Part shown: positions 22,720 through 35,783 of the stretch, piece by piece
Position numbering within the stretch: the first letter of the stretch is position 1
Layout of the letters: each line of letters opens with the position of its first letter
Assembly: GCF_019218745.1 (NCBI RefSeq)
Contig: NZ_JAHUXA010000008.1
Location: 1 to 64,000, forward strand
Direction of reading: 5' to 3'
Length of the DNA: 64,000 bases
DNA from: Enterobacter sp. ENT03
GTDB taxonomy: Bacteria > Pseudomonadota > Gammaproteobacteria > Enterobacterales > Enterobacteriaceae
Program-made: the position numbers and the translations under genes
Notes under the pieces: model-generated
Databases searched by the model: none
What the model was told of the DNA's origin: nothing
Seen by the model: the letters and a program-made list of their open reading frames with translations, nothing else

Positions 22720-23640
22720 TCAGTCCGCCAATGCCAAAATTCTTACAACCAGCTGCGAGAAACTCATTCCCGCCTGGCGCGCCGCCATCGGCACCAGACT
22801 GTGACTGGTCATGCCCGGCGAGGTATTCGCTTCAAGAAGATAAAACTGACCGTCGCTGTCCTGCATGGCATCAATTCGACCCCAGCCCTGACAGCCTAAC
22901 GCGGTCCATGCTTTTTGCACCAGATCGCGTAAATGCGACTCATCGCTTGCTTCTAAACCGGAAGGACAGAAATATTGTGTCTCATCAGAGAGATACTTCG
23001 CCTCATAATCATAGAAGGTTCCAGCGGGTTGGATGCGAATTGACGGTAATATTTCTTCACCGAGCACAGCCAGCGTGAATTCCGGGCCACTGAGCCATTT
23101 TTCAATAAGAACATCTTCATCATGTTGAAAAGCCATTGTCAATGCATCCAGCAATGCACTGGCTTCGGTGACTTTAGACATGCCCACGCTTGATCCTTCG
23201 CGGCTTGGCTTAACAATCAGCGGTAAGCCCAGCGCAGAAATTTGTTCCAGCACAGCGTCATCAAGACCCGCTTCGAACGCGGTACGGGTTAGCGCCACCC
23301 ACGGGGCGACCGGTAAACCCGCGCCCTGCCACAACAATTTGCTGCGCAGTTTGTCCATGGAGATCGCCGACGCCATCACGCCGCTGCCGGTATAAGGCAG
23401 GCCAATCAGCTCCAGCAATCCCTGTAGGGTGCCATCTTCTCCCCCACGACCATGCAGGGCAATAAACACTTTCTGATAACCCAGGGCTTTTAACTGCGTG
23501 ACGTCGGTATCGCGCGGATCCACGGGATGGGCATCAATGCCCCCTTCGCGCAGACCGGCCAGCACTGCCGCGCCGGAATTCAGCGATACGTCACGCTCAG
23601 CAGAGGTTCCCCCGAAGAGGACGGCAACTTTCTCAGCCAT
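22720..23640 (-). CDS. ddlB: D-alanine-D-alanine ligase B
   Basis: ATP-grasp enzyme that makes the D-Ala-D-Ala dipeptide used by MurF. 306 residues, the E. coli length. Landmarks: [17 protein letters not shown] at the N-terminus, [15 protein letters not shown], the [17 protein letters not shown] loop, and [32 protein letters not shown], shown here in pieces, with the metal-binding Glu and Asn. It overlaps murC by 8 bases. Confidence 0.97.
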   Translation of the reverse strand: MAEKVAVLFGGTSAERDVSLNSGAAVLAGLREGGIDAHPVDPRDTDVTQLKALGYQKVFIALHGRGGEDGTLQGLLELIGLPYTGSGVMASAISMDKLRSKLLWQGAGLPVAPWVALTRTAFEAGLDDAVLEQISALGLPLIVKPSREGSSVGMSKVTEASALLDALTMAFQHDEDVLIEKWLSGPEFTLAVLGEEILPSIRIQPAGTFYDYEAKYLSDETQYFCPSGLEASDESHLRDLVQKAWTALGCQGWGRIDAMQDSDGQFYLLEANTSPGMTSHSLVPMAARQAGMSFSQLVVRILALAD

Positions 23641-25108
23641 GATGTTCTTCCTCCTGGGTTTGCGGTTTCAGTTTGCTTTCAGCAAGGCTACGGGCGATTT
23701 TGCCGATATTGCCTGCGCCCTGGACCAGAATCAGATCGTTGCCGGTCAGGACCGGTGCCAGCATCGCGGCGACCTGAGCATGATCCGGCACGAGGATCGG
23801 GTCGATTTTGCCGCGTCCGCGAATGGTCCGGCACAGCGAACGGCTGTCCGCGCCAAGGATAGATGCTTCACCCGCGGCGTAGACATCCAGCATCAGCAAG
23901 GTATCTACCTGCGACAGCACATTGGCGAAATCGTCATACAGATCGCGGGTTCGGGTATAACGGTGCGGCTGGAAGATCATCACCAGATTTTTATCCGGCC
24001 AGCCCGCGCGTGCGGCTTTGATAGTCGCGTCCACTTCTGTCGGGTGATGACCGTAATCATCAACCAGCATCGCCGTACCTTCTTTCCCGTTCACCGTCTG
24101 AAGCGGGAATTCACCGAGGAAATCGAAACGACGACCGGTGCCCTGGAAGCTCTCCAGCGCGCGCAAGATCGCGGCATCGTCGATACCTTCCTCTGTCGCA
24201 ACCGCTACCGCCGCCGCCGCATTAAGGGCGTTATGGCGACCTGGCGCATTCAGCGTCACGTGCAGCTCAGGCTTGTCCTGGCGCAACAGCGTAAAGTGAC
24301 CCTGCGGCCCGGTCTGGCGATAGTTTTCAATACGCACATCCGCATCGTCGCTGAAGCCATAGGTTGTCGTCTGACGCCCTACCCGCGGCAGCAGCTCGCG
24401 GATCACGCCATCGTCGACGCACATCACCGCACGACCATAAAACGGCAGGTTGTGCAGGAAGTTAATGAACGTCTGCTTTAAATTTTCGAAGTCGCCCTGG
24501 TAGGTATCCATATGATCGGCTTCGATATTGGTGACAATCGCCACCATCGGCTGCAAATGCAGGAACGACGCATCGCTCTCATCGGCTTCGGCGATGAGAT
24601 AACGGCTGTGCCCCAGGCGCGCATGCACACCCGCGGCTTTCACCAGACCGCCGTTAACAAAGGTCGGATCCAGACCTGCTTCCGCATAAATACTGGCCAC
24701 CATCGCCGTGGTGGTGGTTTTACCGTGCGTACCGGCAATGGCGATGCCGTGACGAAAACGCATTAATTCCGCCAGCATTTCGGCACGGCGGATCACCGGA
24801 ATACGCGCTTCATGTGCGGCGACAATCTCCGGGTTATCCGGAGTAATAGCGCTCGACACCACCACCACGCTCGCATCCAGCACGTTTCCCGGGCGGTGAT
24901 TGAAATAGATAGTCGCGCCGAGGGAAGACAACTGCTGCGTTACCGGATTGGGTGCCAGATCGGATCCGCTGATCTGATAGCCTTCGTTGGCCAGCACTTC
25001 AGCAATACCGCCCATACCGGCACCACCAATGCCAACAAAGTGAATGTGCCGGACGCGACGCATCTCGGGCACGATAGAACGCAGTTTCGCCAGTTGTTGT
25101 GTATTCAT
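23633..25108 (-). CDS. murC: UDP-N-acetylmuramate-L-alanine ligase
   Basis: Adds L-alanine to UDP-MurNAc, the first amino acid of the peptide stem. 491 residues as in E. coli. N-terminal Rossmann motif [20 protein letters not shown] loop GTHGKT at 126-131, the [12 protein letters not shown] segment, and [14 protein letters not shown] with the conserved HHP. 55 bases separate it from murG upstream. Confidence 0.97.
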   Translation of the reverse strand: MNTQQLAKLRSIVPEMRRVRHIHFVGIGGAGMGGIAEVLANEGYQISGSDLAPNPVTQQLSSLGATIYFNHRPGNVLDASVVVVSSAITPDNPEIVAAHEARIPVIRRAEMLAELMRFRHGIAIAGTHGKTTTTAMVASIYAEAGLDPTFVNGGLVKAAGVHARLGHSRYLIAEADESDASFLHLQPMVAIVTNIEADHMDTYQGDFENLKQTFINFLHNLPFYGRAVMCVDDGVIRELLPRVGRQTTTYGFSDDADVRIENYRQTGPQGHFTLLRQDKPELHVTLNAPGRHNALNAAAAVAVATEEGIDDAAILRALESFQGTGRRFDFLGEFPLQTVNGKEGTAMLVDDYGHHPTEVDATIKAARAGWPDKNLVMIFQPHRYTRTRDLYDDFANVLSQVDTLLMLDVYAAGEASILGADSRSLCRTIRGRGKIDPILVPDHAQVAAMLAPVLTGNDLILVQGAGNIGKIARSLAESKLKPQTQEEEHHG

Positions 25109-25163
25109 TCTCTAAACGCCATCGACTTCTAAAATTCGTGCGACGCAAAAGGCGTCGCGATGT

Positions 25164-26231
25164 TTATGCCTGTGCAGCAAGGCATACTGCTTTGGCAACC
25201 CGATCGGTTGCATCCGGGATGGCGGCGGCACGTGCGCGCTCTGCCATCATTAATAATGTCTTGCGATCCCAGCCCGCCAGCGTCTCTACCACGGCATCGA
25301 CGGTAAACTGCGGCTGTTCGAGGATTTTTGCCGCGCTCGCTTTTTCAAGCGGCAGGGCATTCCAGTACTGCTGCCGATCTTTATGCTGGAACGGCACAAA
25401 CAGCGCCGGTAACCCCGCAGCGGCAATTTCGCTCACGGTCAACGCGCCGGAACGGCAGACCACAACATCGGCCCAGGCATAAGCGGCGGCCATGTCGTCA
25501 ATAAATTCGGTAACTTTATGCTGCGGCTGACCGTTTTCCGCGTACGCCTGTTCAACGGTCTGCTGCGCGCCTTTGCCGCTCTGATGCCAGATAGTGACGC
25601 GATCAGCGAGCTTCGCCGCTGCCTGCGGCATGGTCTGGTTCAGAATACGTGCGCCCTGAGAGCCGCCTACCACCAGCACCCGCACCGGCCCTTCACGTCC
25701 GGCCAGGCGATCCTGCGGCAACGGCAGCGCCAGTACATCGGTACGCACCGGGTTGCCGACCACTTCCGCGTCAGCAAAAGCCCCCGGAAATGCCTGCATC
25801 ACCGTTTTGGCGATTTTCGCCAGCCACTTGTTGGTCAGCCCGGCAATACCGTTCTGCTCATGCAGCACCACGGGAATGCCCAGCGACCAGGCTGCCAGCC
25901 CACCGGGGCCTGACACATAGCCGCCCATCCCCAGCACCACGTCCGGACGAAAGCGTTTCATAATGGCGCGCGCCTGACGCCAGGCGTTGAAAATACGCCA
26001 GGGCGCCAGCAGCAATGCTTTTACGCCTTTCCCGCGCAGGCCGGAAATGCGGATAAAATCGATCTCGATACCGTGTTTCGGCACTAAATCCGCTTCCATA
26101 CGATCGGCGGTGCCCAGCCAGCGAACCTGCCAGCCCTCAGCCATTAAATGATGCGCAACTGCCAGCCCCGGGAACACATGTCCACCGGTACCGCCAGCCA
26201 TCACCATTAATCGCTTCGCCTGAACACTCAT
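25164..26231 (-). CDS. murG: UDP-GlcNAc:undecaprenyl-pyrophosphoryl-MurNAc-pentapeptide transferase
   Basis: Membrane-associated GT28 glycosyltransferase that converts lipid I to lipid II on the cytoplasmic face. 355 residues. G loops [14 protein letters not shown] (near 12-25), [14 protein letters not shown] and [13 protein letters not shown] mark the two Rossmann domains; [19 protein letters not shown] is the donor-binding signature. Its start overlaps ftsW by 4 bases. Confidence 0.97.
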   Translation of the reverse strand: MSVQAKRLMVMAGGTGGHVFPGLAVAHHLMAEGWQVRWLGTADRMEADLVPKHGIEIDFIRISGLRGKGVKALLLAPWRIFNAWRQARAIMKRFRPDVVLGMGGYVSGPGGLAAWSLGIPVVLHEQNGIAGLTNKWLAKIAKTVMQAFPGAFADAEVVGNPVRTDVLALPLPQDRLAGREGPVRVLVVGGSQGARILNQTMPQAAAKLADRVTIWHQSGKGAQQTVEQAYAENGQPQHKVTEFIDDMAAAYAWADVVVCRSGALTVSEIAAAGLPALFVPFQHKDRQQYWNALPLEKASAAKILEQPQFTVDAVVETLAGWDRKTLLMMAERARAAAIPDATDRVAKAVCLAAQA

Positions 26232-27472
26232 CGAACACCTCGTGTAAACGCCTGGGCTTTTTCCAGACGCGTTTCATAATCAATACGTAACAGCAGCATG
26301 ATCGCCGTCGACATAATCAGCAAACTGGAACCACCGTAACTGATCAGCGGTAACGTCAGACCCTTGGTTGGCAGCATACCGGCCGCTGCCCCGACGTTAA
26401 CTAAAGCCTGGAAGCTAAACCAGACGCCGATCGAGCAGGCCAGGAAACCGGAAAAACGCTGATCGATCTCCAGCGCCTTGCGACCGATGGACATGGCGCG
26501 GAAAGCGACGAAGAATACCATCAAAAGCGCCAGTACCACACCGATATAACCCAGTTCCTCACCGATAATGGCGAAGATGAAGTCAGTATGCGCTTCGGGC
26601 AGATATTCCAGTTTCTGTACCGAATTCCCCAGACCCTGCCCCCATAATTCACCGCGACCAAATGCCATCAGCGACTGGGTAAGCTGGTACCCACTACCGA
26701 ACGGATCGTCCCACGGACGCCAGAACGAGGTCACACGGCGGATACGGTACGGCTCGGCGAGGATCAACAGCACCACCGCGGAAATGCCCATGCCGATAAT
26801 GGCGATGAACTGCCACAGCTTGGCACCGGCCAGAAACAGCATCGCCAGCGTGGTAACAAAGAGCACCACCACCGTACCGAGGTCAGGCTGCGCCAGCAGT
26901 AACACTGCCAGCACGAGGATCACGCCCATCGGTTTTAAGAAGCCGCGCAGGTTATTTCGCACTTCATCAACCTTACGCACCAGGTAGTTCGCCAGATAAC
27001 AGAACAGCGACAGCTTGGTAAACTCCGCAGGCTGGAAACGCATCAGGCCTAAATCAATCCACCGCGATGCCCCGTTGATCGAGCTGCCCACCACCAGAAC
27101 CAGCAGCAGCATGATAATGGCGAGAATTAACATCGCCGAACTGTAGCGCTGCCAGAACGTCATCGGCAGCCGCAGCGTGATCACCGCCAGACAAAACGCC
27201 AGGAACAGGTACAGCGCATCGCGCTTGGCGAAGAAAAACGGATCGTTGGTGAGACGCTGGCCGACCGGCATCGACGCTGAGGTCACCATGATAAACCCGA
27301 CCGCACCAAGGCCAAGCGTGAGCCACAGCAGCATGCGGTCGTACATGATCAGACTGTCAGTGTCTTTCTCACGTGACCCCATCACCCAGCCGCGAAGCGC
27401 CGAGCCAATCCAGCCAAGGATACCCATCCCCGGCAGGCGCGGCAGTCGAAGGCGCGGGAGCGATAAACGCAT
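26228..27472 (-). CDS. ftsW: Septal peptidoglycan polymerase FtsW
   Basis: SEDS-family glycan polymerase working with FtsI at the septum, with about ten membrane helices. 414 residues as in E. coli. The N-terminal cytoplasmic stretch is rich in Arg and Pro. Family signatures: [33 protein letters not shown] with the catalytic Asp, [15 protein letters not shown] and the C-terminal [10 protein letters not shown]. One base overlap with murD. Confidence 0.97.
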   Translation of the reverse strand: MRLSLPRLRLPRLPGMGILGWIGSALRGWVMGSREKDTDSLIMYDRMLLWLTLGLGAVGFIMVTSASMPVGQRLTNDPFFFAKRDALYLFLAFCLAVITLRLPMTFWQRYSSAMLILAIIMLLLVLVVGSSINGASRWIDLGLMRFQPAEFTKLSLFCYLANYLVRKVDEVRNNLRGFLKPMGVILVLAVLLLAQPDLGTVVVLFVTTLAMLFLAGAKLWQFIAIIGMGISAVVLLILAEPYRIRRVTSFWRPWDDPFGSGYQLTQSLMAFGRGELWGQGLGNSVQKLEYLPEAHTDFIFAIIGEELGYIGVVLALLMVFFVAFRAMSIGRKALEIDQRFSGFLACSIGVWFSFQALVNVGAAAGMLPTKGLTLPLISYGGSSLLIMSTAIMLLLRIDYETRLEKAQAFTRGVR

Positions 27473-28788
27473 CAGCCTAACTCCTTCGCCAGACGGGTAA
27501 AGACATCACCCCGTTGTTCGAAATTCTTAAACTGGTCGAGGCTGGCGCAGGCGGGAGACAGCAGCACCATATCGCCGGCTTTCACCTGCGGCGCGATCAG
27601 GCGCATCGCCTGTTCCATGGTTTCCGTTTGCACGGCAATATCCGGACGTAGCGCGGCAAGTTCCGCGCCATCGCGACCAAAGCAGTACAGGCGAACACGA
27701 TCGCCCGTCAGGTAACACGTCAGCGGCGTGAAATCCGCCGATTTGCCATCGCCACCAAGCAGTAAATACAGTGTGCCGGCCACCTGCAAGCCGTTCAGCG
27801 CCGCTTCGGTGCTGCCGACGTTGGTGGCTTTGGAGTCATTGATCCAGCGCACGCCATTATGCTCCAGCGCCAGCTGGAAGCGGTGCGCAAGGCCGGTGAA
27901 GGTGGTCAGCGCTTTCAGGCTGCTGGCACGTGGAATGCCTGCGGCATCCGCCAGCGCCAGCGCGGCCAGCGCATTGGTGTAGTTATGCTGTCCGGTGAGC
28001 TTCATCTCTTTTACGTTCAGCACTTTTTCACCCTTCACGCGCAGCCAGGTTTCCCCCTGCTGGCGGTTGAGGTGATAGTCGCCCACATCTACGCCAAAGC
28101 TGATACAGCGCTCATCCGCACCGCGTACCGGCATGGTGAGTGCATCGTCGGCGTTCACCACGCAGACTTTCGCATTTTCATAGACCCGCAGTTTCGCCGC
28201 GCGGTACTGCTGTAAGCCAAACGGATAGCGATCCATATGATCTTCGGTGACGTTGAGGATCGTCGCTGCCACGCTGTGCAGGCTGGAGGTGGTTTCGAGC
28301 TGGAAGCTCGACAGTTCCAGCACGTACAGTTCACAGGCGCTGTCCAGCAGCATCAGCGCAGGCAAGCCGATGTTTCCGCCGACGCCAACATCCATGCCCG
28401 CGGCTTTCGCCATCTCGCCCACCAGGGTGGTGACGGTGCTTTTCCCGTTTGATCCGGTAATGGCGACGATGGGCGCCTGCGCTTCACGGCAAAACAGTTC
28501 GATGTCGCCGACAATCTCCACGCCTTCATCCGCAGCCGCGCTAAGCGATGGATGCGCCAGCGCCATGCCCGGACTGGCGACAATCAGATCGGCGGCCAGC
28601 AGCCAGTCGTCGTTCAGACTACCAAGATGGCGTTCCACCGTTTCCGGCAGCTTATCCAGCCCCGGCGGCGACACGCGCGTGTCCATCACTCGCGGCGTCA
28701 CACCGCGCGCAAGGAAAAAGTCCACGCAGGACAGGCCGGTTAAACCTAACCCGATGATGACGACTTTTTTGCCCTGGTAATCTGCCAT
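27472..28788 (-). CDS. murD: UDP-N-acetylmuramoylalanine-D-glutamate ligase
   Basis: Adds D-glutamate to UDP-MurNAc-L-Ala. 438 residues as in E. coli. N-terminal [13 protein letters not shown] Rossmann loop, ATP loop TGSNGKST at 111-118, [10 protein letters not shown] with the metal-binding His, and [14 protein letters not shown] in the C-terminal domain. Two bases after mraY. Confidence 0.97.
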   Translation of the reverse strand: MADYQGKKVVIIGLGLTGLSCVDFFLARGVTPRVMDTRVSPPGLDKLPETVERHLGSLNDDWLLAADLIVASPGMALAHPSLSAAADEGVEIVGDIELFCREAQAPIVAITGSNGKSTVTTLVGEMAKAAGMDVGVGGNIGLPALMLLDSACELYVLELSSFQLETTSSLHSVAATILNVTEDHMDRYPFGLQQYRAAKLRVYENAKVCVVNADDALTMPVRGADERCISFGVDVGDYHLNRQQGETWLRVKGEKVLNVKEMKLTGQHNYTNALAALALADAAGIPRASSLKALTTFTGLAHRFQLALEHNGVRWINDSKATNVGSTEAALNGLQVAGTLYLLLGGDGKSADFTPLTCYLTGDRVRLYCFGRDGAELAALRPDIAVQTETMEQAMRLIAPQVKAGDMVLLSPACASLDQFKNFEQRGDVFTRLAKELG

Positions 28789-28790
28789 GA

Positions 28791-29873
28791 TTAACGCACC
28801 TTCAGCGTTGCCAGTCCGATCAGGACCAGCATCAGCGAAATAATCCAGAAGCGCACGATCACGCGCGGCTCCGGCCAGCCTTTCAGTTCGTAATGATGAT
28901 GAATTGGTGCCATGCGGAAAATTCGCTGGCCGCGCAATTTAAACGAGCCGACCTGCAGGATCACCGACAGGGTTTCCACCACAAAGACGCCGCCCATGAT
29001 CACCAGCAGGAACTCCTGACGCAGCAGCACGGCGATAATGCCCAGCGCGCCGCCCAGCGCCAGCGAACCCACATCACCCATAAAGACCTGCGCCGGATAA
29101 GTGTTGAACCATAAGAAGCCAAGGCCTGCGCCGACAATAGCCGTACAGACGATCACCAGCTCACCGGCATGACGCAGATAAGGAATGTGCAGATAGTTGG
29201 CGAAATTCATGTTACCGGAGGCCCAGGCTACCAGCGCAAATCCCCCGGCGACAAACACCGTAGGCATGATGGCAAGGCCATCCAGGCCGTCGGTCAGATT
29301 GACCGCATTGCCGGTGCCGACAATCACGAAGTAGGCCAGCAGCACATAGAACAGGCCCAGCTGCGGCATCACGTCTTTGAAGAACGGCACCACCAGCTGC
29401 GTGGCTGGTGTGTCGTTACCGGCGAGGTACAGCGCGAACGCCACGCCCAGGGCAATCACCGACATCCAGAAATACTTCCAGCGGGCAATCAGCCCCTTAG
29501 TGTCTTTGCGTACTACTTTGCGGTAGTCATCCACAAAGCCAATGATGCCGTAACCCACCAGCACCACCAGTACGCACCAGACGTAGGGGTTGGACGGATA
29601 GGCCCACAGCAGTACGGAAATCACAATCGCGGTCAGGATCATGATCCCGCCCATGGTTGGCGTACCACGTTTACTGAAGTGCGATTCTGGGCCGTCGTTA
29701 CGGACGACCTGACCAAAAGCGAGTTTTTGCAGACGGGCAATCATGCGCGGGCCCATCCACAACGAGATGAACAGCGCGGTCAGCAGGCTGACAATGGCGC
29801 GAAACGTCAGATAGGAAAAGACGTTAAAGCCAGAATAATATTTGACCAGATGCTCGGCCAGCCACACTAACAT
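28791..29873 (-). CDS. mraY: Phospho-N-acetylmuramoyl-pentapeptide transferase MraY
   Basis: Inner-membrane enzyme with ten helices that transfers phospho-MurNAc-pentapeptide to undecaprenyl phosphate to give lipid I. 360 residues as in E. coli. Active-site segments: [17 protein letters not shown] with the paired aspartates, [27 protein letters not shown] and [18 protein letters not shown]. Overlaps murF by 7 bases. Confidence 0.98.
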   Translation of the reverse strand: MLVWLAEHLVKYYSGFNVFSYLTFRAIVSLLTALFISLWMGPRMIARLQKLAFGQVVRNDGPESHFSKRGTPTMGGIMILTAIVISVLLWAYPSNPYVWCVLVVLVGYGIIGFVDDYRKVVRKDTKGLIARWKYFWMSVIALGVAFALYLAGNDTPATQLVVPFFKDVMPQLGLFYVLLAYFVIVGTGNAVNLTDGLDGLAIMPTVFVAGGFALVAWASGNMNFANYLHIPYLRHAGELVIVCTAIVGAGLGFLWFNTYPAQVFMGDVGSLALGGALGIIAVLLRQEFLLVIMGGVFVVETLSVILQVGSFKLRGQRIFRMAPIHHHYELKGWPEPRVIVRFWIISLMLVLIGLATLKVR

Positions 29874-31225
29874 GTCCCATTCTCCTGTAATGCGTGTACT
29901 ACCTCTTCCATGGCAGCACTACGTGAACCTTTCACCAGAATGGTGATAATTTGATGTTCTGCAATCAGCGCCTTAAGGCGCGTCACGACGGCAGACTTAT
30001 CGCTAAAATGCTCGCCCACACCGCTGGCGTCGCTAAGGATTTTACTGGCTGTGCCGACGCTCAGGACCCGATCAAGGCCGGCGGCTTTCGCGGCGGCACC
30101 AACCTGCGCATGGCAGGCTTCGCTTTCTGCGCCAAGCTCGGCCATATCGCCTACCACCATCACGCGGTAGCCCGGCATTTCAGACAACACCTGCGCGGCG
30201 GCGGTCATGGAGCCGACGTTGGCGTTATAGGAGTCATCCAGCAGCAGCTGGTTTTCACCCAGCGCAATCGGGAACAAACGCCCCGGAACCGCTTTCAGCT
30301 GTGCCAGACCGGCTTTCACCGCCTCCAGCGTCGCGCCCACCGCCATAGACAGCGCGGTCGCAGCCAGCGCATTAGCAATGTTATGACGACCCGGCAGCGG
30401 CAGCAGCACGTCGACGTTGCCGGTCGGCGTCTGTAAGGTGAATTCCGTACCGTGAGAGGTCACATGGATATTCGTGGCAGTAAAGTCGCTGTTGGTAGCA
30501 TTCGGGGAAAAACGCCAGGTTTTACGATCGCCAATCACACTCTGCCAGTTAAGCCAGTCGTTATTGTCCGCGTTCATGACCGCCACGCCGTTTTGCGGCA
30601 GCCCGGTGAAGATCTCACCTTTGGCCTTCGCCACACCGGCCAGCGATCCAAAACCTTCCAGATGCGCGGCGGCCAGATTGTTCACCAGCGCCGCTTCCGG
30701 GCGGGTCAGCCCCACCGTCCAGGCGATTTCGCCCTGGTGGTTGGCACCCAGTTCGATCACCGCAAATTCATGCTCCGGGGTCAGGCGCAGCAAGGTCATC
30801 GGCACACCGATGTCATTATTCAGATTGCCGGCGGTATAAAGTGTGTTGCCGCACTGGCTGAGGATCGCCGCGGTCATCTCTTTAACCGAGGTTTTGCCGG
30901 AAGAGCCGGTCAGCGCGACAACGCGCGTTGGCACCTGCTGACGTACCCAGGCGGCCAGTTCACCAAAGGCTAAACGGGTGTCTTTCACCAGCAGCTGCGG
31001 TAAATCACATTCCAGCTTGCGGCTCACCAGCAGCGCGCCTGCGCCGCCGTCTTTGGCGGTCGCGGCAAAATCATGCGCGTCAAAACGTTCGCCTTTCAGG
31101 GCCACAAACAGGCAGCCGGGCGTCAGTTTTCGCGTGTCGGTCGTCACCGCATCAATAGTCCGATCCGCACCGATCAGTTCGCCATTCAGGATCCCGGCAA
31201 GCTGGCTTAACGTTACGTTAATCAT
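29867..31225 (-). CDS. murF: UDP-MurNAc-tripeptide-D-alanyl-D-alanine ligase
   Basis: Adds the DdlB product D-Ala-D-Ala to complete the UDP-MurNAc-pentapeptide. 452 residues as in E. coli. ATP loop GSSGKT at 107-112, [29 protein letters not shown] with the metal-binding residues, and [14 protein letters not shown]. Overlaps murE by 4 bases. Confidence 0.97.
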   Translation of the reverse strand: MINVTLSQLAGILNGELIGADRTIDAVTTDTRKLTPGCLFVALKGERFDAHDFAATAKDGGAGALLVSRKLECDLPQLLVKDTRLAFGELAAWVRQQVPTRVVALTGSSGKTSVKEMTAAILSQCGNTLYTAGNLNNDIGVPMTLLRLTPEHEFAVIELGANHQGEIAWTVGLTRPEAALVNNLAAAHLEGFGSLAGVAKAKGEIFTGLPQNGVAVMNADNNDWLNWQSVIGDRKTWRFSPNATNSDFTATNIHVTSHGTEFTLQTPTGNVDVLLPLPGRHNIANALAATALSMAVGATLEAVKAGLAQLKAVPGRLFPIALGENQLLLDDSYNANVGSMTAAAQVLSEMPGYRVMVVGDMAELGAESEACHAQVGAAAKAAGLDRVLSVGTASKILSDASGVGEHFSDKSAVVTRLKALIAEHQIITILVKGSRSAAMEEVVHALQENGTC

Positions 31226-32709
31226 GCGACCACTCCCAGCAGACGGGCAGCCGTCACGCGATCCGAGTAATCCAGACGGTTGGTGCCAATAATCTGATAA
31301 TCTTCATGTCCTTTGCCCGCCAGCACCACCACGTCATTCTCTTTGGCCTGCATAATGGCATTGGTTACTGCTTCCGCGCGGCCTTCCACGACACGGGCAT
31401 GGCCTGCGTCCAGCATACCGGCCAGAATGTCGTTGATAATGGCACGCGGCTCTTCGGTACGCGGGTTGTCGTCGGTCACCACGGCGATGTCGGCGAACTG
31501 CTCGGCAATAGCGCCCATCAGTGGACGTTTGCCTTTATCGCGATCGCCGCCGCAGCCAAACACGCACCACAGTTTACCGGTGCAGTGCAGACGCGCTGCC
31601 TGTAAGGCTTTTTCCAGCGCATCCGGCGTATGAGCGTAATCCACCACCACGGTCGGTTTACCCGGCGCGGTGAACACTTCCATACGACCGCAAACGGGTT
31701 GCAGACGCGGGGCGGTTTTCAGCAGTTCACTCAACGGGAAATCCAGCGCCAGCAGCGTTGCCAGCGCCAGCAGTAAATTGCTGACGTTAAACGCGCCCAT
31801 CAGACGGCTTTCAATTTCGCCTTCGCCCCAGGAGGAGTCAAAACAGATGGTCGCGCCGCTGTCGTGATATTTCACGTCAGTCGCCTTTAACCAGCGCCCA
31901 TGGCAGTTCGGATTGATGTGGTCTTCCATCGACACGGCAACCGCATCCGGCAGTTTGGCGAGCCAGCGGCGGCCCACTTCATCATCGGCGTTTACAATGG
32001 CTTCGCCATACTGGTGCGCGGAAAACAACAGCCATTTCGCGGCTTCGTAATGTTCCATATCACCATGATAATCAAGGTGATCACGGCTTAAATTGGTAAA
32101 CACGCTGGCGCGGAATTTGAGCGCCGCTACACGGTGCTGGATCAGACCGTGGGAAGAGACTTCCATCGCGGCCAGCGTCGCGCCCTGCTCTGCCAGACCA
32201 GCAATCACATGCTGCACATCGACCGCAGAGCCGGTGGTGTTTTCAGTAGGAATGACGTTGCCGAGTAAACCGTTACCGACGGTGCCCATCACGGCGCTGG
32301 TTTCGCCGAGCAACTGGCCCCACTGGGCGATCAGCTGCGTGGTGGTGGTTTTACCGTTGGTGCCAGTAACGCCAATCAGGCACAACCGATCTGACGGCTC
32401 ATCGTAAAAACGCCCCGCCAGCGCGGAGAGGCGTTCATTAAGCTGGCTCAGGTAGATCACCGGCACGCCGTGCATTTCACGCACCTCGCCGTCGGTGGCT
32501 TCACCCTGCGCTTCGGCAATAATAGCGGCAACACCCTGTGCAATCGCCTGCGGGATATAACGACGCCCGTCCGTCTGATGGCCAACCACGGCCACAAAGA
32601 GATCGCCCGACGCCGCCACGCGGCTGTCGAGTGTCATTTCCCGAAGTGCTCTCGCAGGCAGTGCTGATACCCACGGAGCGAGTAGGTCGCGCAAATTACG
32701 ATCTGCCAC
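31222..32709 (-). CDS. murE: UDP-MurNAc-dipeptide-meso-diaminopimelate ligase
   Basis: Adds meso-diaminopimelate to the peptide stem. 495 residues. ATP loop GTNGKT at 116-121, [24 protein letters not shown], and the [10 protein letters not shown] loop near 413-422 whose Asp-Asn-Pro-Arg selects meso-diaminopimelate over lysine, as expected in a Gram-negative. Its 5' end overlaps the ftsI stop by 14 bases. Confidence 0.97.
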   Translation of the reverse strand: MADRNLRDLLAPWVSALPARALREMTLDSRVAASGDLFVAVVGHQTDGRRYIPQAIAQGVAAIIAEAQGEATDGEVREMHGVPVIYLSQLNERLSALAGRFYDEPSDRLCLIGVTGTNGKTTTTQLIAQWGQLLGETSAVMGTVGNGLLGNVIPTENTTGSAVDVQHVIAGLAEQGATLAAMEVSSHGLIQHRVAALKFRASVFTNLSRDHLDYHGDMEHYEAAKWLLFSAHQYGEAIVNADDEVGRRWLAKLPDAVAVSMEDHINPNCHGRWLKATDVKYHDSGATICFDSSWGEGEIESRLMGAFNVSNLLLALATLLALDFPLSELLKTAPRLQPVCGRMEVFTAPGKPTVVVDYAHTPDALEKALQAARLHCTGKLWCVFGCGGDRDKGKRPLMGAIAEQFADIAVVTDDNPRTEEPRAIINDILAGMLDAGHARVVEGRAEAVTNAIMQAKENDVVVLAGKGHEDYQIIGTNRLDYSDRVTAARLLGVVA

Positions 32710-34462
32710 CTGTTGCCTCGCCTTGATTAATCACAAATTCACTTTTCTCGCCCGTCGCCAGCGCATCCGGTTCGATGTTCATGGTGCGCAGAACGCCGCC
32801 CATGATGGCACCGAACACCGGCGCGGAAACGGCGCCACCGTAATATTTACCCGCCTGCGGATCGTTAATCACCACCACCAGCGCGAAACGCGGCTGGCTG
32901 GCGGGCGCAACGCCTGCGGTGTAAGCAATGTATTTATTGATGTACTTCCCGTCCGGACCGACTTTTTTCGCTGTGCCGGTTTTGATGGCGATGCGGTAGC
33001 CTTTGATCGCCGCTTTCACGCCACCGCCGCCAGGCAGTGCCACGCTTTCCATCATGTGCACCACCGTGCGCACAATGGATTCCGGGAAGATACGTTCGCC
33101 CGGCACCGGGGGATCAACTTTGGTAATCGACAGTGGACGATAAACGCCATAGCTGCCAATCGTTGCGTAGACTCGCGCTAACTGTAACGGGGTTACCATT
33201 AGCCCGTAGCCGAAAGAGAAGGTGGCCCTCTCTATGTCAGACCACCGTTGTTTTTGAGGATATAAGCCACTGCGTTCTCCGACCAACCCCAAATTGGTCG
33301 CCTTTCCCAGTCCAAAGTGCGAGTAAGTTTCTACCAGCGCTGAGGACGGCATCGCTAACGCCAGCTTTGAAACACCGACGTTACTCGACTTCTGCAATAC
33401 CCCGGTGAGGGTCAATTCGCTGTAACGCGCCACGTCTTTGATTTCGTGGCCATTAATCCGATAAGGCACGGTATTAAGCACCGTATTTTCCCGCACCACG
33501 CCGCGCTGTAGCGCCGTCATCACCACCATAGGTTTGACGGTCGAGCCAGGTTCGAAGACGTCGGTGATGGTGCGGTTACGCATGACATCTTTCTGCGTGC
33601 CGGTGAGATTGTTCGGGTTGTAAGAGGGGCTGTTCGCCATCGCCAGCACTTCACCGGTGTTCACGTCCACCAGCACCGCGCTGCCTGATTCGGCTTTGTT
33701 AAAGGCGACGGCGTTATTCAGTTCACGATAAACCAGCGCCTGCAGGCGTTCATCAATACTCAGCGCCAGGTTGTGGGCCGCCTGGCTGTCGGTAGAAGAG
33801 ATGTCTTCGATCACACGACCGTAGCGGTCTTTACGCACAATACGCTCACCCGGCTGGCCGGTGAGCCATTTATCAAAGCTTTTTTCGACGCCTTCAATAC
33901 CCTGGCTGTCAACGTTAGTAAAACCAATGAGGTGAGCGGTGACTTCCCCGGAAGGATAGTAGCGGCGTGACTCTTCACGTAAGTGAATGCCCGGCAGCTT
34001 GAGTTTTTTGATGTAGTCGCCCAGATCCGGGTTGACCTGACGCGCCAGATAGATAAAGCGCCCTTTCGGGTTGGCATTGACCCGCGCCGCGAGCTGATCA
34101 AGTGGCATGTTCAACGCATCGGAGAGCGCTTTCCAGCGGTTATCCAGTGAAATGCCGCCTGCGTCATGCAGCTCTTTCGGATCGGCCCAGATCGCTTTGA
34201 CCGGTACGCTCACCGCCAGCGGGCGGCCTGAACGGTCGGTGATCATCCCGCGCGAGGTGGAGACTTCCTGTACGCGCAACGAGCGCAGATCGCCCTGTCG
34301 CACCAGCATATCCGGGTTGATGATCTGCAACCATGCTACGCGCCCCAGCAAAAATGCCAGCGCCAGTAAAATGCAACCGCAAAGCAACGCAAAACGCCAA
34401 CTGATAAAGTTGGCTTGTTCTTCCTGGCGTTTCGGTTTTTGTGCCTTCGCCGCTGCTTTCAT
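32696..34462 (-). CDS. ftsI: Peptidoglycan D,D-transpeptidase FtsI (PBP3)
   Basis: Septal transpeptidase and beta-lactam target, anchored by one N-terminal helix ([21 protein letters not shown]). 588 residues as in E. coli. Catalytic Ser307 in EPGSTVKP with Lys310, SSN near 359-361, and KTGTAKKVG near 494. The pedestal domain begins at [20 protein letters not shown]. The C-terminal residues overlap murE. 15 bases after ftsL. Confidence 0.98.
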   Translation of the reverse strand: MKAAAKAQKPKRQEEQANFISWRFALLCGCILLALAFLLGRVAWLQIINPDMLVRQGDLRSLRVQEVSTSRGMITDRSGRPLAVSVPVKAIWADPKELHDAGGISLDNRWKALSDALNMPLDQLAARVNANPKGRFIYLARQVNPDLGDYIKKLKLPGIHLREESRRYYPSGEVTAHLIGFTNVDSQGIEGVEKSFDKWLTGQPGERIVRKDRYGRVIEDISSTDSQAAHNLALSIDERLQALVYRELNNAVAFNKAESGSAVLVDVNTGEVLAMANSPSYNPNNLTGTQKDVMRNRTITDVFEPGSTVKPMVVMTALQRGVVRENTVLNTVPYRINGHEIKDVARYSELTLTGVLQKSSNVGVSKLALAMPSSALVETYSHFGLGKATNLGLVGERSGLYPQKQRWSDIERATFSFGYGLMVTPLQLARVYATIGSYGVYRPLSITKVDPPVPGERIFPESIVRTVVHMMESVALPGGGGVKAAIKGYRIAIKTGTAKKVGPDGKYINKYIAYTAGVAPASQPRFALVVVINDPQAGKYYGGAVSAPVFGAIMGGVLRTMNIEPDALATGEKSEFVINQGEATGGRS

Positions 34463-34477
34463 GCGTCGGGTAAATCC

Positions 34478-34843
34478 TTATTTTTGCACTACAATATTTT
34501 CTTGCGAAGGATCGACATGCTGCATCTGCAACTTTTCTGTCGCGATCCGCTCAACCCGGCTGTGATCGCCGAGCGCGTTCTCTTCAAGGATCAGGTTGCG
34601 CCATTCGATGTCCAGCGCATCACGCTCTACCACCAGCTGTTCGCGCTGTGCGGTGAGTAAGCGCGTGTGGTGCGCGGTGGTGACCACCGTGACCGCCGTG
34701 ATAATGATGCAAATGAACAGACAGAGTGGCAGTTTCCCAAACCGCAAAAGATCGTCGCCGATCACGCCAGGCAAGGCATGGCGCTCGGTGCTTCCTAACG
34801 ATTCTTTAACTTTGCTGAAGGTCTCTGTCACTCTGCCGATCAT
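34478..34843 (-). CDS. ftsL: Cell division protein FtsL
   Basis: Small bitopic divisome protein, 121 residues, that forms a complex with FtsB and FtsQ and activates FtsWI. A basic cytoplasmic N-terminus precedes one membrane helix ([23 protein letters not shown]), then a periplasmic coiled coil ([20 protein letters not shown]). Overlaps rsmH by 4 bases. Confidence 0.96.
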   Translation of the reverse strand: MIGRVTETFSKVKESLGSTERHALPGVIGDDLLRFGKLPLCLFICIIITAVTVVTTAHHTRLLTAQREQLVVERDALDIEWRNLILEENALGDHSRVERIATEKLQMQHVDPSQENIVVQK

Positions 34844-35781
34844 GCGTTCGTCCTCTCTGCAATACGCAGAACTGAACTACGGGCACGTGGATTCTCGGCC
34901 ACTTCTTCATCGCCCGGCATCAACTTGCCTAAGGCTCGCAGATAACGGCCACCCAGCTTACTGAGTTGCGCTTCCGTCATCGGTAATCCCGCCGGCACTT
35001 GCGGACCGCGGCAGTTTTCACGCATAAAACGCTTCACAATACGGTCTTCAAGGGAGTGGAAACTTATGACGGAAAGCCGGCCTCCCGGGGCCAGCACGTC
35101 GAGCGAGTTTTTTAGCGCCAGCTCAATCTCTTCCAGCTCACTGTTAACCCAGATGCGCACCGCCTGGAAGGTACGGGTCGCGGGGTGTTTGAACTTATCT
35201 TTAATCGGCGTAGCGGCAGCAACGACTTCCGCCAGCGCTTTGGTGCGGGTCATCGGATCGAGACGGTTACGCTCGACAATGGCGCGGGCAATACGTTTAG
35301 CGAAGCGTTCTTCACCAAAGGTTTTCAGCACCCAGGCGATGTCGGCTTCTTCCGCTTTTTGCAGCCACTCGGCAGCTGACTGGCCGCGCGTGGGATCCAT
35401 GCGCATGTCCAGCGGACCATCGCGCATAAACGAGAAACCACGTTCGGGATCGTCAAGCTGCGGAGAAGAAACGCCCAGATCAAGGAGAATGCCGTTAATC
35501 TTGCCGGTCAGCCCGCGCTCGGCGACGTAGTCTGCCAGTGCGGAAAAGGGACCATGCACAATAGAAAAACGCGGATCATCAATGGTGTTGGCAATAGCAA
35601 TCGCTTCAGGATCGCGATCGATAGCCAGTAAGCGACCTTCCGCCCCCAGTTGAGAAAGGATCAGGCGTGAGTGCCCACCGCGGCCAAAGGTGCCGTCGAT
35701 GTAAATGCCGTCCGGCTGAATATTAAGGCCATTAACGGCTTCATCCAGCAGGACTGAAGTGTGTTTAAAATTATCCATCAT
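34840..35781 (-). CDS. rsmH: 16S rRNA m4C1402 N4-methyltransferase RsmH
   Basis: SAM-dependent methylation of C1402 in the ribosomal P site (formerly MraW). 313 residues as in E. coli. SAM motif [10 protein letters not shown] near 32-41, [20 protein letters not shown] and the C-terminal [16 protein letters not shown]. Two bases after mraZ. Confidence 0.97.
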   Translation of the reverse strand: MMDNFKHTSVLLDEAVNGLNIQPDGIYIDGTFGRGGHSRLILSQLGAEGRLLAIDRDPEAIAIANTIDDPRFSIVHGPFSALADYVAERGLTGKINGILLDLGVSSPQLDDPERGFSFMRDGPLDMRMDPTRGQSAAEWLQKAEEADIAWVLKTFGEERFAKRIARAIVERNRLDPMTRTKALAEVVAAATPIKDKFKHPATRTFQAVRIWVNSELEEIELALKNSLDVLAPGGRLSVISFHSLEDRIVKRFMRENCRGPQVPAGLPMTEAQLSKLGGRYLRALGKLMPGDEEVAENPRARSSVLRIAERTNA

Positions 35782-35783
35782 CG

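Noticed and set aside
23498-24481. Long open frame antisense to ddlB and murC (about 327 codons)
   Set aside because: Arg/His/Gln-rich low-quality translation shadowing two certain genes; no start signal.
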